Source: Erysipelotrichaceae bacterium
GTDB lineage: Bacteria; Bacillota_I; Bacilli_A; Erysipelotrichales; Erysipelotrichaceae
Reading direction: 5' to 3'
Assembly (NCBI GenBank): GCA_017511325.1
Contig: JAFWKS010000240.1
Span: 1-8,423, forward strand
DNA: 8,423 bases
Of this stretch, positions 1-6,731 are shown piece after piece (positions within the stretch are counted from its first letter, which is position 1; every line of letters begins with the position of its first letter). The notes below the pieces were generated by a model. The model was given only the letters and a program-made list of their open reading frames with translations. It was not told where the DNA came from and did no database searches. A program made the position numbers and the translations under genes.

Positions 1-624
1 CAGCATCGCATTGACAGCACCTTTAGTCAAAGCTTCGATCTTGTCGAAATCCTTGTTCTTGATAGCTTCCTTATCGATCATCCAGGTTCCGCCGCAAGCC
101 AGGATCACCGGATCATTGAGGTAATCGTTGACGTTGGATTCCTTGACACCGCCGGTAGGCATGAATTTCAGTTTATTATATGGAGCAGATAAAGCCTTGA
201 TCATCTTGAGACCGCCTAATGGCTCAGCCGGGAAGAACTTGACTACCTCCAGACCAAACTGCATGGCGACTTCCAGGTCAGCAGCATTTGCGGTACCAGG
301 AAGGATTGGAATGCCTCTTTCCTGGCAGTACGCGATCGTATCCGGATTGGTACCAGGTGAAACAATGAATTCTGCACCGGCATCAATTGCGGAATCGACC
401 TGTTCTCTGTTAAGAACGGTGCCGGCTCCGATGATCATATCCGGGCAAGCCTTCCTCATCTCGATCATTGCATCATGAGCAGCAGCTGTTCTGTATGTTA
501 CTTCCGCAACAGGCAGACCGCCCTTGCATAATGCTCTTGCCAGTGGAGCAGCATCTTCTACTGAATCCAGGGCAATTACCGGTACAATACCGATGTCATG
601 AATCTTCTTACAAATATCGTTCAT
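1..624 (-). CDS. eda: KDPG/KHG aldolase (Eda), 3' end cut by window edge
   Basis: Class I aldolase splitting 2-keto-3-deoxy-6-phosphogluconate into pyruvate and glyceraldehyde 3-phosphate, the last step of uronate catabolism; cytoplasmic. The frame gives 208 residues with no stop before the edge; the family is about 205-215 residues, so only a few codons are missing. Seen: EVTYRT at 41-46 (catalytic Glu41 and Arg45), GAGTVL at 66-71, FIVSPG at 86-91, PILPGT at 106-111, VVKFFPAE at 127-134 with the Schiff-base Lys129, and phosphate-binding PTGGV at 156-160 and GGTWM at 178-182. The ATG at 624 has an excellent ribosome site (AGGAGGAG, 5 nt upstream) and overlaps the methylesterase stop as ATGA, so the two are translationally coupled. 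It follows kdgK, uxaC and a pectinesterase, fitting the galacturonate route. A KHG-specific variant of the same family cannot be excluded by sequence alone. Confidence 0.95.
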   Translation of the reverse strand, partial: MNDICKKIHDIGIVPVIALDSVEDAAPLARALCKGGLPVAEVTYRTAAAHDAMIEMRKACPDMIIGAGTVLNREQVDSAIDAGAEFIVSPGTNPDTIAYCQERGIPILPGTANAADLEVAMQFGLEVVKFFPAEPLGGLKMIKALSAPYNKLKFMPTGGVKESNVNDYLNDPVILACGGTWMIDKEAIKNKDFDKIEALTKGAVNAML

Positions 625-1535
625 CTTTTCTCCTCCTGCATTAATGAATCAATGTATTCTAAATCTTTTCTTTCTGTTTCTTTCATCCAATAGACCCTGT
701 CAGGTCTTGTCGTGTTTATATTTCCGTACTCTTTGAACTCACTGGTCTTTCTGGCATCTTCCTTGTTCCAGTCATGATAGCCTTCAGCCTTGATATGTTC
801 ATTGATCCTGCTGTTTACGATCAGGCATTTGCCATGATCTCGCCACGGTCTGGCCAGATAGACAGAATCTTTCATATCCTCTTCACTGGTGAATTCACAT
901 TCATTGAAGATAAAGCCGTAGTCTTCATCTTCAGGCGTGCTTGGTGCACAGACATAACCGTTGATCTTTTCGTTGATGTTCCTTGAGCGGATCTCGCAGT
1001 TATGGAAATAGCCCATTCCTCCGCCGAAGATGAAATCTATCGAACCTTCTATCAGACAGTTTTCAAAGTACGCTTTGCGATATCTTCTTTCCTTATTCTG
1101 AAGCGGCCCCTTGAAACCCCCTTTTTCATATTCTTTTTCAGGAAGCGGAGCGATAAACAGAGTATCCTGATAGGAAGATATCTCACAGTTTCTGGCCTTA
1201 AAGTTATCACCATCGATCATCAGAGCGATCGCCTGGCCTTCCTTATAGCCGTTGCTGTTAATCACCTTAACATTCTCCAGACATACATTATCCGCATCTA
1301 TATACAGCGTGTATGTATTGAATGTTCCTCTTTTATATCCATTATCGAGTATTCTGTAGGCTCCCAGATCATAATCGATCGTGCCGTTTTGCAGTGTCAC
1401 ATTCGGCTTATTGATCACGATCTGTTTAAAATGGTAGCCTCCCAGATCGATCAGGATATTATCGGGATTATTATCATCGATGGAAGACAGAGCTTCCTCG
1501 ATGTCTTCAAATTCTTTATCTTCTATCCTAATCAT
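621..1535 (-). CDS. Cytoplasmic pectin methylesterase (CE8 family)
   Basis: Carbohydrate esterase family 8 protein (304 residues from the chosen ATG) that removes methyl esters from galacturonate residues of pectin. All active-site motifs are visible: GQAIAL at 100-105 (Gln101), QDTLF at 123-127 (Asp124, acid/base), DFIFG at 167-171 (Asp167, nucleophile) and LARPW at 227-231 (Arg229, Trp231; usually LGRPW). The first family motif GxYxE is present only as GGYHFKQ at 32-38. The C-terminal EGYHDW...EY block is also typical. The N-terminus is charged and has no signal peptide or membrane segment, so it should act inside the cell, probably on imported methylated oligogalacturonides. Start: ATG at 1535 overlaps the uxaC stop by 8 bp; a TTG at 1544 would add three residues; neither has a clear Shine-Dalgarno, so re-initiation after uxaC is likely. 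The stop overlaps the eda start. Confidence 0.9.
   Translation of the reverse strand: MIRIEDKEFEDIEEALSSIDDNNPDNILIDLGGYHFKQIVINKPNVTLQNGTIDYDLGAYRILDNGYKRGTFNTYTLYIDADNVCLENVKVINSNGYKEGQAIALMIDGDNFKARNCEISSYQDTLFIAPLPEKEYEKGGFKGPLQNKERRYRKAYFENCLIEGSIDFIFGGGMGYFHNCEIRSRNINEKINGYVCAPSTPEDEDYGFIFNECEFTSEEDMKDSVYLARPWRDHGKCLIVNSRINEHIKAEGYHDWNKEDARKTSEFKEYGNINTTRPDRVYWMKETERKDLEYIDSLMQEEKR
630..637 (-). promoter_or_regulatory. Ribosome binding site of eda, inside the upstream gene
   Basis: On the minus strand AGGAGGAG lies 5 nt before the eda ATG. It is built from the Gln-Glu-Glu codons near the end of the methylesterase gene, so the C-terminal sequence of that protein doubles as the eda ribosome site. 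With the ATGA stop/start overlap it fixes the eda start and implies coupled translation. Confidence 0.85.
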
Positions 1536-2928
1536 TGAAACCAAGATATCTTACAGCATTGTTGTAGGAAATATCTTCAACGATCTCTTTGAGCAGTTTT
1601 TCATCTTTTGGATATTCACCGTTTTCAACCAGCGAACCGATGAAGTCACATAAGATCCTTCTGAAGTATTCGTGCCTTGTGTAAGATAAGAAGCTTCTTG
1701 AGTCGGTCAGCATGCCGATGAAGTTTGCCAGCATGCCATCATTGGCCAGAGTCTCCATCTGCTGCAGCATGCCGATCTTGTGATCGTTGAACCACCATGC
1801 GGAACCGTGCTGGAGCTTGCCTTTGATGCCTTCACCCTGGAAGCAGTTCATCGTAGTGACGATTGCTGCGTTGTCAGCCGGATTAAGCGAATAGATAACT
1901 GTCTTTGGCAGATTTCCTTCAACATTCAAACAGTTAAGGAAGTCGGCCATTTCTGAACTTGGTGCATAGTTGTTGATGGTATCGAAACCGGTATCTGGTC
2001 CAAGCTTGTCAAACATGGCCTTGTTGTTGTCTCTCTTGCATCCGTAGTGCAGCTGCATCACCCAGTTCTTCTTGTGGTATACGCTTGCCAGATGTCTCAT
2101 GAAAGCAGTCTTGAATTTGAGTTCTTCTTCTTTGGAGACCATTTCCTTCGCTAATCTCTTGGTAAAGATCTTTTCGATGGTCTCTTCATCAGCCGGATTA
2201 TACATTACATATTCCAGAGCGTGGTCAGAAGCTTTGCAGCCCATTGACTCAAAGAAATCGATCCTTTCATCGATGACAGCACACAGATCTTTGAATGATC
2301 TGATCGTCTTGCCGCTTACATCTTCAAGTCTCTTGATGTAATCAAGATAATCGACTTTTTCAATATTATTGGCCTTATCCGGTCTGAAACAAGGAACGAT
2401 CTTAGTCTTTAAGGTCTTGTCTTCCTTGATCAGCTGATGGTAGTGAAGATCATCACATGGATCATCAGTCGTACAGATGATCGATACATTGGAATCTTCA
2501 AGGATCTTTCTGACGGTCAGAGTCTTAAGTACTTCGTTGCATCTGTTGAAGATATCTTCAGCATTGTCTTCGGTAAGCGGTTCATAGATCCCGAAATATC
2601 TCTGCAGTTCCAGGTGTGACCAGTGATAAAGCGGATTGCCGATCAGATGTGACAAAGTCTTAGCCCAGGCTTTGAATTTCTCCAGATCAGAAGCATCGCC
2701 GGTAATGTATTTTTCATCAATACCGTTAGCTCTCATCTGTCTCCATTTGTAGTGGTCACCGCCAAGCCATACTTCCGTGATCGTCTTGAACTGTTTGTTT
2801 TCATAGATCTCAGCCTGTGAAATATGACAATGGTAGTCAATGATCGGCATCTTAGCTGCATAATCGTGATACAGATGTTTGGCAGTCTCGCTGCTCAATA
2901 AAAAGTCTTTTCCCATGAATTCTTTCAT
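1528..2928 (-). CDS. uxaC: Uronate (glucuronate/galacturonate) isomerase
   Basis: Isomerises D-galacturonate to D-tagaturonate and D-glucuronate to D-fructuronate, the entry step of the hexuronate pathway; cytoplasmic. At 466 residues it has the family's full length (about 465-470). UxaC is a divergent member of the amidohydrolase superfamily: the metal-binding HxH motif is seen in DYHCHIS at 31-37 (His33, His35). Other recognisable family blocks are WLGGDHYKWRQMRANG near the N-terminus, the WVMQLHYG segment in the middle and, near the C-terminus, MLTDSRSFLSYTRHEYFRR. The ATG at 2928 has AGGAGA 5 nt upstream, and this site overlaps the kdgK TAG stop. It lies 9 bp after kdgK and overlaps the downstream methylesterase start by 8 bp. 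With a pectinesterase next door, galacturonate is the likelier physiological substrate (inference). Confidence 0.96.
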   Translation of the reverse strand: MKEFMGKDFLLSSETAKHLYHDYAAKMPIIDYHCHISQAEIYENKQFKTITEVWLGGDHYKWRQMRANGIDEKYITGDASDLEKFKAWAKTLSHLIGNPLYHWSHLELQRYFGIYEPLTEDNAEDIFNRCNEVLKTLTVRKILEDSNVSIICTTDDPCDDLHYHQLIKEDKTLKTKIVPCFRPDKANNIEKVDYLDYIKRLEDVSGKTIRSFKDLCAVIDERIDFFESMGCKASDHALEYVMYNPADEETIEKIFTKRLAKEMVSKEEELKFKTAFMRHLASVYHKKNWVMQLHYGCKRDNNKAMFDKLGPDTGFDTINNYAPSSEMADFLNCLNVEGNLPKTVIYSLNPADNAAIVTTMNCFQGEGIKGKLQHGSAWWFNDHKIGMLQQMETLANDGMLANFIGMLTDSRSFLSYTRHEYFRRILCDFIGSLVENGEYPKDEKLLKEIVEDISYNNAVRYLGFND

Positions 2929-2933
2929 ATCGT

Positions 2934-2939
2934 TCTCCT
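2934..2939 (-). promoter_or_regulatory. Ribosome binding site of uxaC, overlapping the kdgK stop
   Basis: Minus-strand AGGAGA lies 5 nt before the uxaC ATG. Its first two bases are the last two of the kdgK TAG stop codon (2940-2938), so ribosomes finishing kdgK stop on the uxaC initiation site. This supports the ATG at 2928 as the start and close coupling of the two genes. Confidence 0.8.
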
Positions 2940-3957
2940 ATCTTTGTACGGCTGCATTGCCGTTTGTCTTTATGAATTCCAATACTTCTTCTTCTGAAAG
3001 TACTGATGCATCACCATACAGTGTGTGTTTCAATACGGAAGTTGCCAGACCGAACTTCAAGGCAAATTTCGGATTATCATAGTCTTTCAATAAGCCGTGG
3101 ATGATCCCACTTGAGAATGCATCGCCTCCGCCGATCCTGTCATAGATCGAGAATCTGATCGGACCTTCCTTGAAGCAGATACCGTCTTTTCTGATGCAGT
3201 AGCTTGATAACGAGTTATCAGTTGCGGTATGAACGATCCTGTCGGTTCCGAAGACATAATTGATCTTCGTCCTCTCCATCAACTTTTTGGCAACATCGAG
3301 TCTTTTTTCTTCCGGTGTTTCCAGGTTCTTGTCTACTTCGATCTCCAGCATCGTGTTCATATCGAAGAAATTGGCAAACAGAACATCTACATAATTAATA
3401 ACTTTCTGGAAATGCGGTTTGGCTTCTTCGATCGTCCAGAGTTTTGAACGGTAGTTGAAGTCAAAGGAGACCTTGACGCCGTATTTCTCGCAGGCTTCCA
3501 GACATCTATAGGCAACATTGCGGCATTTCTCATGAACTGCCAGAGTTATACCTGACAAATGGAACCACCTGGCATCCTTGAAGATCTCATCGTAATCCAG
3601 TTCATCTTCTGCGATCCTGGTTATTGCGCTGTGAGCGCGGTTATAAAGGACCTTGCTGGGCCTTCCGCCAAAACCGGTCTCTACAAAGTACATGCCCAGA
3701 TTGGAAGAACCTCTCAATATGTGATCGGTATCAACTCCGTGCCTTTTAAGATGCATAATGGCAGAATCGCCGAGCTGATTATCCGGTACTCTGGTCAGAA
3801 AATCTGTCTTGTTGCCTAAATGTGACAAGGAGACCAGCACATTCGCTTCCGCACCGCCATAATTGGCGATATAGCTTTTTGCCTCAGAAATCGTTGTGTA
3901 ATCCGGAGGTGTAAGTCTGAGCATTATCTCTCCGAATGCTACTACTTTATCTTTCAT
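2938..3957 (-). CDS. kdgK: 2-dehydro-3-deoxygluconokinase (KDG kinase, PfkB family)
   Basis: Phosphorylates 2-keto-3-deoxygluconate to KDPG with ATP, producing the substrate for the aldolase encoded at the left end; cytoplasmic. The 339-residue length fits the longer Bacillota members of the family. Ribokinase/PfkB features seen: an N-terminal VAFGEIMLRLTPP strand, the GGAEANVLVSLSHLG block at 34-48 and the nucleotide-binding signature DRIGGGDAFSSG at 273-284, whose Asp279 is the expected catalytic base and whose Gly-rich stretch forms the anion hole. Start: ATG at 3957 is preceded by AAAGGGAA. It lies 15 bp after the last small membrane-protein gene and 9 bp before uxaC. PfkB substrate cannot be read from motifs alone; KDG is assigned from overall resemblance plus the uxaC and eda neighbours. 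Confidence 0.88.
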   Translation of the reverse strand: MKDKVVAFGEIMLRLTPPDYTTISEAKSYIANYGGAEANVLVSLSHLGNKTDFLTRVPDNQLGDSAIMHLKRHGVDTDHILRGSSNLGMYFVETGFGGRPSKVLYNRAHSAITRIAEDELDYDEIFKDARWFHLSGITLAVHEKCRNVAYRCLEACEKYGVKVSFDFNYRSKLWTIEEAKPHFQKVINYVDVLFANFFDMNTMLEIEVDKNLETPEEKRLDVAKKLMERTKINYVFGTDRIVHTATDNSLSSYCIRKDGICFKEGPIRFSIYDRIGGGDAFSSGIIHGLLKDYDNPKFALKFGLATSVLKHTLYGDASVLSEEEVLEFIKTNGNAAVQR

Positions 3958-3972
3958 GTATTCCCTTTCTTG

Positions 3973-4554
3973 TCAGTTGAGTCCTTCCTTGTTTTTGCTG
4001 ATCGCAGAGGCGATGAGATCTCTGATCTTTATGAACAGCATATCTATCGCTGTATAGATCACGCCAAACAGGATCGGCTCAACATTTATCTTCAGGATCC
4101 GATAGACCTGGATCGTACAGAACAGTACGATGAATGCATATATGATATTGGCGATCAGTGTCCAATACTTCTTTTGGGTAAACATCAGATACGGGTAGTA
4201 TTCCTTATCATCAGAACTGATAAAAAGCATGATGTTCTTGGTCAGAAGATCTGTGACAACACCCATACCCAGTCCGAGAATAAACATCTGATCGAGCCAG
4301 CTGCCGATATACTGAGCTAAACCCCAGTAAAAGAAAAAGCAAACGGCACCCGCAAACCAGAATTTGATGAACACAGCCTTGACCCATACTGGTATCTTGC
4401 TGAGCTTGGAACTGTTATACTTTTCGATCTCCTCATCGGCGACCTTTCTGACGTTGCCTTTATCAGCTTCGACAAGCCGATTGACCGCATCAGTTTTAAG
4501 TTTGTAATAGTCCCTTTCTGGTTCAGAGTTATGTTTGCTTTTCTTTTTTGACAT
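3973..4554 (-). CDS. Small four-segment membrane protein, unknown function
   Basis: I do not recognise this family. The 193-residue product has a long charged, mostly hydrophilic N-terminal region (about 1-55, starting with a Lys-rich run), then four hydrophobic segments at roughly 60-83, 88-112, 130-152 and 158-177, and a short basic tail. The second and third segments are joined by an acidic/aromatic stretch (SSDDKEYYPY at 113-122). No EAA loop, catalytic motif or metal site is visible. The start is forced: an in-frame TAG lies two codons upstream of the ATG at 4554, and the next Met is at residue 90. Oddly, no Shine-Dalgarno is visible (the preceding bases are AT-rich), so translation may depend on coupling to the gene ending 11 bp upstream. 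It is the last membrane gene before kdgK. A role with the ABC importer is inferred from position only. Confidence 0.72.
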   Translation of the reverse strand: MSKKKSKHNSEPERDYYKLKTDAVNRLVEADKGNVRKVADEEIEKYNSSKLSKIPVWVKAVFIKFWFAGAVCFFFYWGLAQYIGSWLDQMFILGLGMGVVTDLLTKNIMLFISSDDKEYYPYLMFTQKKYWTLIANIIYAFIVLFCTIQVYRILKINVEPILFGVIYTAIDMLFIKIRDLIASAISKNKEGLN

Positions 4555-4565
4555 ATTATTCTAGA

Positions 4566-5165
4566 TTATTTTTCGTTTTCGTAACGCTTACCACCTGAAC
4601 GTACAGTTTCAGCGCTATCTTCTTCATCTACAAGTTCGATATTGACATCTTCGTTTTCACCCAGTTCAACTGAAGTATCGATCTTGCTGAGCAGCTTACC
4701 TAAAACAGGGATCAGCGCAATCAGAACTATAGTCAACACTACCAGAACGATATGGATCGTAAGGATGGATTTTGCCTGCGGTATGAACATTCTGTCCTTG
4801 GTGATATCAATCGTTCCAAGACCCTCATTGATCTTGCTGATGTATACCAGATCGCATCCAGCGATTGCTGCCTGCATCGCATAGAGCAGGATGACCATCG
4901 GTAAGATCGGTTTCTTGCGCTTAGGGAATGCGTTCAGGAAGGCAACGAAAGCCAGGATCGAGAACAGCATGATGACGAATTCTGACAGGCCCATCATCGG
5001 CTTGTTGACAACTGCTGTCGTATTGGAGATCTTAGTCAGATTGAATGAATAGACAACGAAGGCCAAGAGCATCATGCACATCGGAATGTTATGAGGTCTC
5101 TTCTTCAGTGAAACAATAAATTTACGCCAGGATTCTTTAAAACCTTTATTTCTCTTTTCAGCCAT
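4566..5165 (-). CDS. Small four-segment membrane protein with acidic tail, unknown function
   Basis: Not a family I recognise. The 199-residue protein has a basic N-terminus (about 1-26), hydrophobic segments at roughly 27-44, 58-80, 86-108 and 133-157, a short Lys/Arg loop (PKRKKP at 81-86) between segments two and three, and a C-terminal tail (163-185) rich in Asp and Glu. There is no signal peptide and no permease EAA motif. The third segment carries Gln98 and Tyr108 in a pattern also found in the two membrane proteins upstream of the ATPase, which hints at distant relationship. The ATG at 5165 has a perfect AGGAGG 8 nt upstream that overlaps the ATPase stop codon. It sits 12 bp after the ATPase gene and 11 bp before the next membrane gene, so a place in the importer complex is plausible but unproven. 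Confidence 0.75.
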   Translation of the reverse strand: MAEKRNKGFKESWRKFIVSLKKRPHNIPMCMMLLAFVVYSFNLTKISNTTAVVNKPMMGLSEFVIMLFSILAFVAFLNAFPKRKKPILPMVILLYAMQAAIAGCDLVYISKINEGLGTIDITKDRMFIPQAKSILTIHIVLVVLTIVLIALIPVLGKLLSKIDTSVELGENEDVNIELVDEEDSAETVRSGGKRYENEK

Positions 5166-5173
5166 TTAATGTT

Positions 5174-5179
5174 CCTCCT
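5174..5179 (-). promoter_or_regulatory. Consensus ribosome binding site of the 199-residue membrane protein
   Basis: Minus-strand AGGAGG, 8 nt before the ATG at 5165, overlaps the TAG stop (5180-5178) of the ATPase gene. It is among the strongest sites in the window, fixes the start, and suggests that this protein is made efficiently together with the ATPase. Confidence 0.85.
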
Positions 5180-6242
5180 ATATAATCGCTTCCGTTGTTT
5201 CGGCATCGAACAGGTGAATCCTTTCTTCATCGAAACAGATGCCAACCTTGTCGCCCGGTTCAAATCTCTGCCAGTCTCTGAATTTTGCACAGGAAGTCTT
5301 GCCGAAGAGTCTGCCATGAGTCAGAGTGAAGTGGCCTGTGTTCTCGTTCAGGTTGACTTCGAGTTCATAATCGTTACCGGTATGGATATCTTCCGGTCTG
5401 ATGCCCAGAACGAAATCGTTCTTGCCTGATTCGTTCACGGCTTTTGCTATTCTTTCCGGAAGTCTTGCCTCAATGCCTTCTACATAGAACTTGCCGTCCT
5501 GTTTCTTCAGATTGAAGAGATTCATTGGCGGCAGGCCGATGAATGAAGCAACGAAGATGTTTTTCGGATGATCATAGAGTTCCAACGGTGTACCGATCTG
5601 CTGTACATGTCCCATAGACATACAGACGATCCTGTCAGCCAGAGTCAAAGCCTCAGTCTGGTCATGTGTAACGTAGATCATCGTTGTACCTAATTTCTTG
5701 TGTAACAGTTTGATCTCTCTTCTGGTAGAACCTCTTAGTTTTGCATCCAGGTTTGAAAGAGGCTCGTCGAACAGGAAGACTTTAGGATTTCTGACGATGG
5801 CACGACCCATCGCAACTCTTTGTCTTTGTCCGCCGGAGAGCTGGTTAGGCTTCTTGTTAAGCTGCTGGGTAAGACCAAGGATCTCAGCTGCAGCCATGAC
5901 CTTTTCGTGGATGACATACTTGTCTTCCTTGGCCAGGGTCAAAGAGAAAGCCATATTTTCATAAATGGTCATATGACCATACAGTGCATAGTTCTGGAAG
6001 ACCATGGCGATATCTCTGTCTTTAGCCGGAAGCTGTGTACAATCCTTGTCATCAATAAACAGCTTGCCATTGGAGATATCTTCAAGGCCGGCGATCATTC
6101 TTAAGGTCGTGGATTTGCCACATCCGGAAGGACCGACCAGGACGATGAATTCACCATCATTGATCTCCATGTTGAAGTCATAGACGGCCTGAACATTGTT
6201 ATCATAAATCTTATCTATATGTTGTAATGAAAGACTAGCCAT
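5178..6242 (-). CDS. CUT1-type sugar ABC transporter ATPase (MsmX/UgpC/MalK class)
   Basis: Cytoplasmic ATPase that powers a carbohydrate importer. The 354-residue length is usual for the family. Seen in order: Walker [10 protein letters not shown] (37-45), Q-loop in VFQNYAL (Gln83), signature LSGGQ (135-139), Walker B VFLFDEP (155-161, catalytic Glu160), D-loop SNLDAKL (163-169) and switch His193 in VTHD. A TOBE-type regulatory region follows from about 240, containing GIRPEDI (280-286) and ending RIHLFDAET (341-349). Two departures: YGHM replaces the common YPHM after the Q-loop, and the usual E-x-L-G segment of the TOBE domain reads LNENTGH. Start: ATG at 6242 with GAGGGGTGA upstream. It lies 12 bp from a small membrane gene on each side. 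The neighbouring binding protein and uronate enzymes suggest oligogalacturonide import. Many Bacillota share one such ATPase (MsmX) among several importers, so wider use is possible. Confidence 0.95.
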   Translation of the reverse strand: MASLSLQHIDKIYDNNVQAVYDFNMEINDGEFIVLVGPSGCGKSTTLRMIAGLEDISNGKLFIDDKDCTQLPAKDRDIAMVFQNYALYGHMTIYENMAFSLTLAKEDKYVIHEKVMAAAEILGLTQQLNKKPNQLSGGQRQRVAMGRAIVRNPKVFLFDEPLSNLDAKLRGSTRREIKLLHKKLGTTMIYVTHDQTEALTLADRIVCMSMGHVQQIGTPLELYDHPKNIFVASFIGLPPMNLFNLKKQDGKFYVEGIEARLPERIAKAVNESGKNDFVLGIRPEDIHTGNDYELEVNLNENTGHFTLTHGRLFGKTSCAKFRDWQRFEPGDKVGICFDEERIHLFDAETTEAII

Positions 6243-6254
6243 ATATTCACCCCT

Positions 6255-6731
6255 CTATTTCTTCTCAAGAGAATCCAGATATTTTTTAAGTGTTCCGGAA
6301 TTCTTTATACTCATCAATCCGCCTATGATCATCAAAGCAGCTGAAACGCCAAGGTAGATGATCGACTGCATGAACTGGCCATTGCTCATGACCGGCAGCA
6401 TAAGTTCACCTGACAGATAAGTTGCATTATGAGCGTTCATCGGATAGAAGAAGATCCTGATGATCTGCATGATGCCAAGTGCGATCATGACATAGCCGAA
6501 TTTGCCATGATAGTTCTTGACTTCGATGGAGCACCAGAAACCAAACAGCATGAACAGCAGATTGACGATAATCGATACGCCGATCATGAATGTGTAGAAA
6601 TAATCATTGTTGATTTTATAGATTAAAACGAAGTAAAGCACATCAAAGACGATCGCCAGTATCGCAAGCAGCGAAGGAGTCTGGTCTTTGACATAACGCA
6701 TCCTATCAAGCTTAACATTTTCTTTAACCAT
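6255..6731 (-). CDS. Small four-segment membrane protein, unknown function
   Basis: No family recognised. The 158-residue product has hydrophobic segments at about 20-39, 46-68, 78-96 and 118-140, a short polar N-terminus (basic, about 1-18) and a Lys-rich C-terminal tail. The loop between segments two and three contains IEVKNYHGKFG; the loop between three and four (97-117) is polar and includes NATYLSGEL. Gln89 and Tyr96 in the third segment match a spacing seen in its two relatives in this operon. No EAA loop, signal peptide or enzyme motif is present. The ATG at 6731 overlaps the upstream gene's stop by 8 bp (ATGGTTAA) and has AAAGGAG 9 nt upstream, inside that gene, so the pair is translationally coupled. 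It lies 12 bp before the ATPase. It may be an importer accessory protein; that is inference from position. Confidence 0.75.
   Translation of the reverse strand: MVKENVKLDRMRYVKDQTPSLLAILAIVFDVLYFVLIYKINNDYFYTFMIGVSIIVNLLFMLFGFWCSIEVKNYHGKFGYVMIALGIMQIIRIFFYPMNAHNATYLSGELMLPVMSNGQFMQSIIYLGVSAALMIIGGLMSIKNSGTLKKYLDSLEKK

Noticed and set aside
1536..1544. TTG at 1544 as start of the methylesterase, adding three residues.
   Set aside because: The ATG at 1535 is a better codon, neither has a clear Shine-Dalgarno, and the family domain begins after both; the TTG remains possible.
5105..5317. A 70-codon minus-strand frame overlapping the ATPase C-terminus and the next gene's start.
   Set aside because: It overlaps two well-supported genes in another frame and shows no recognisable features.
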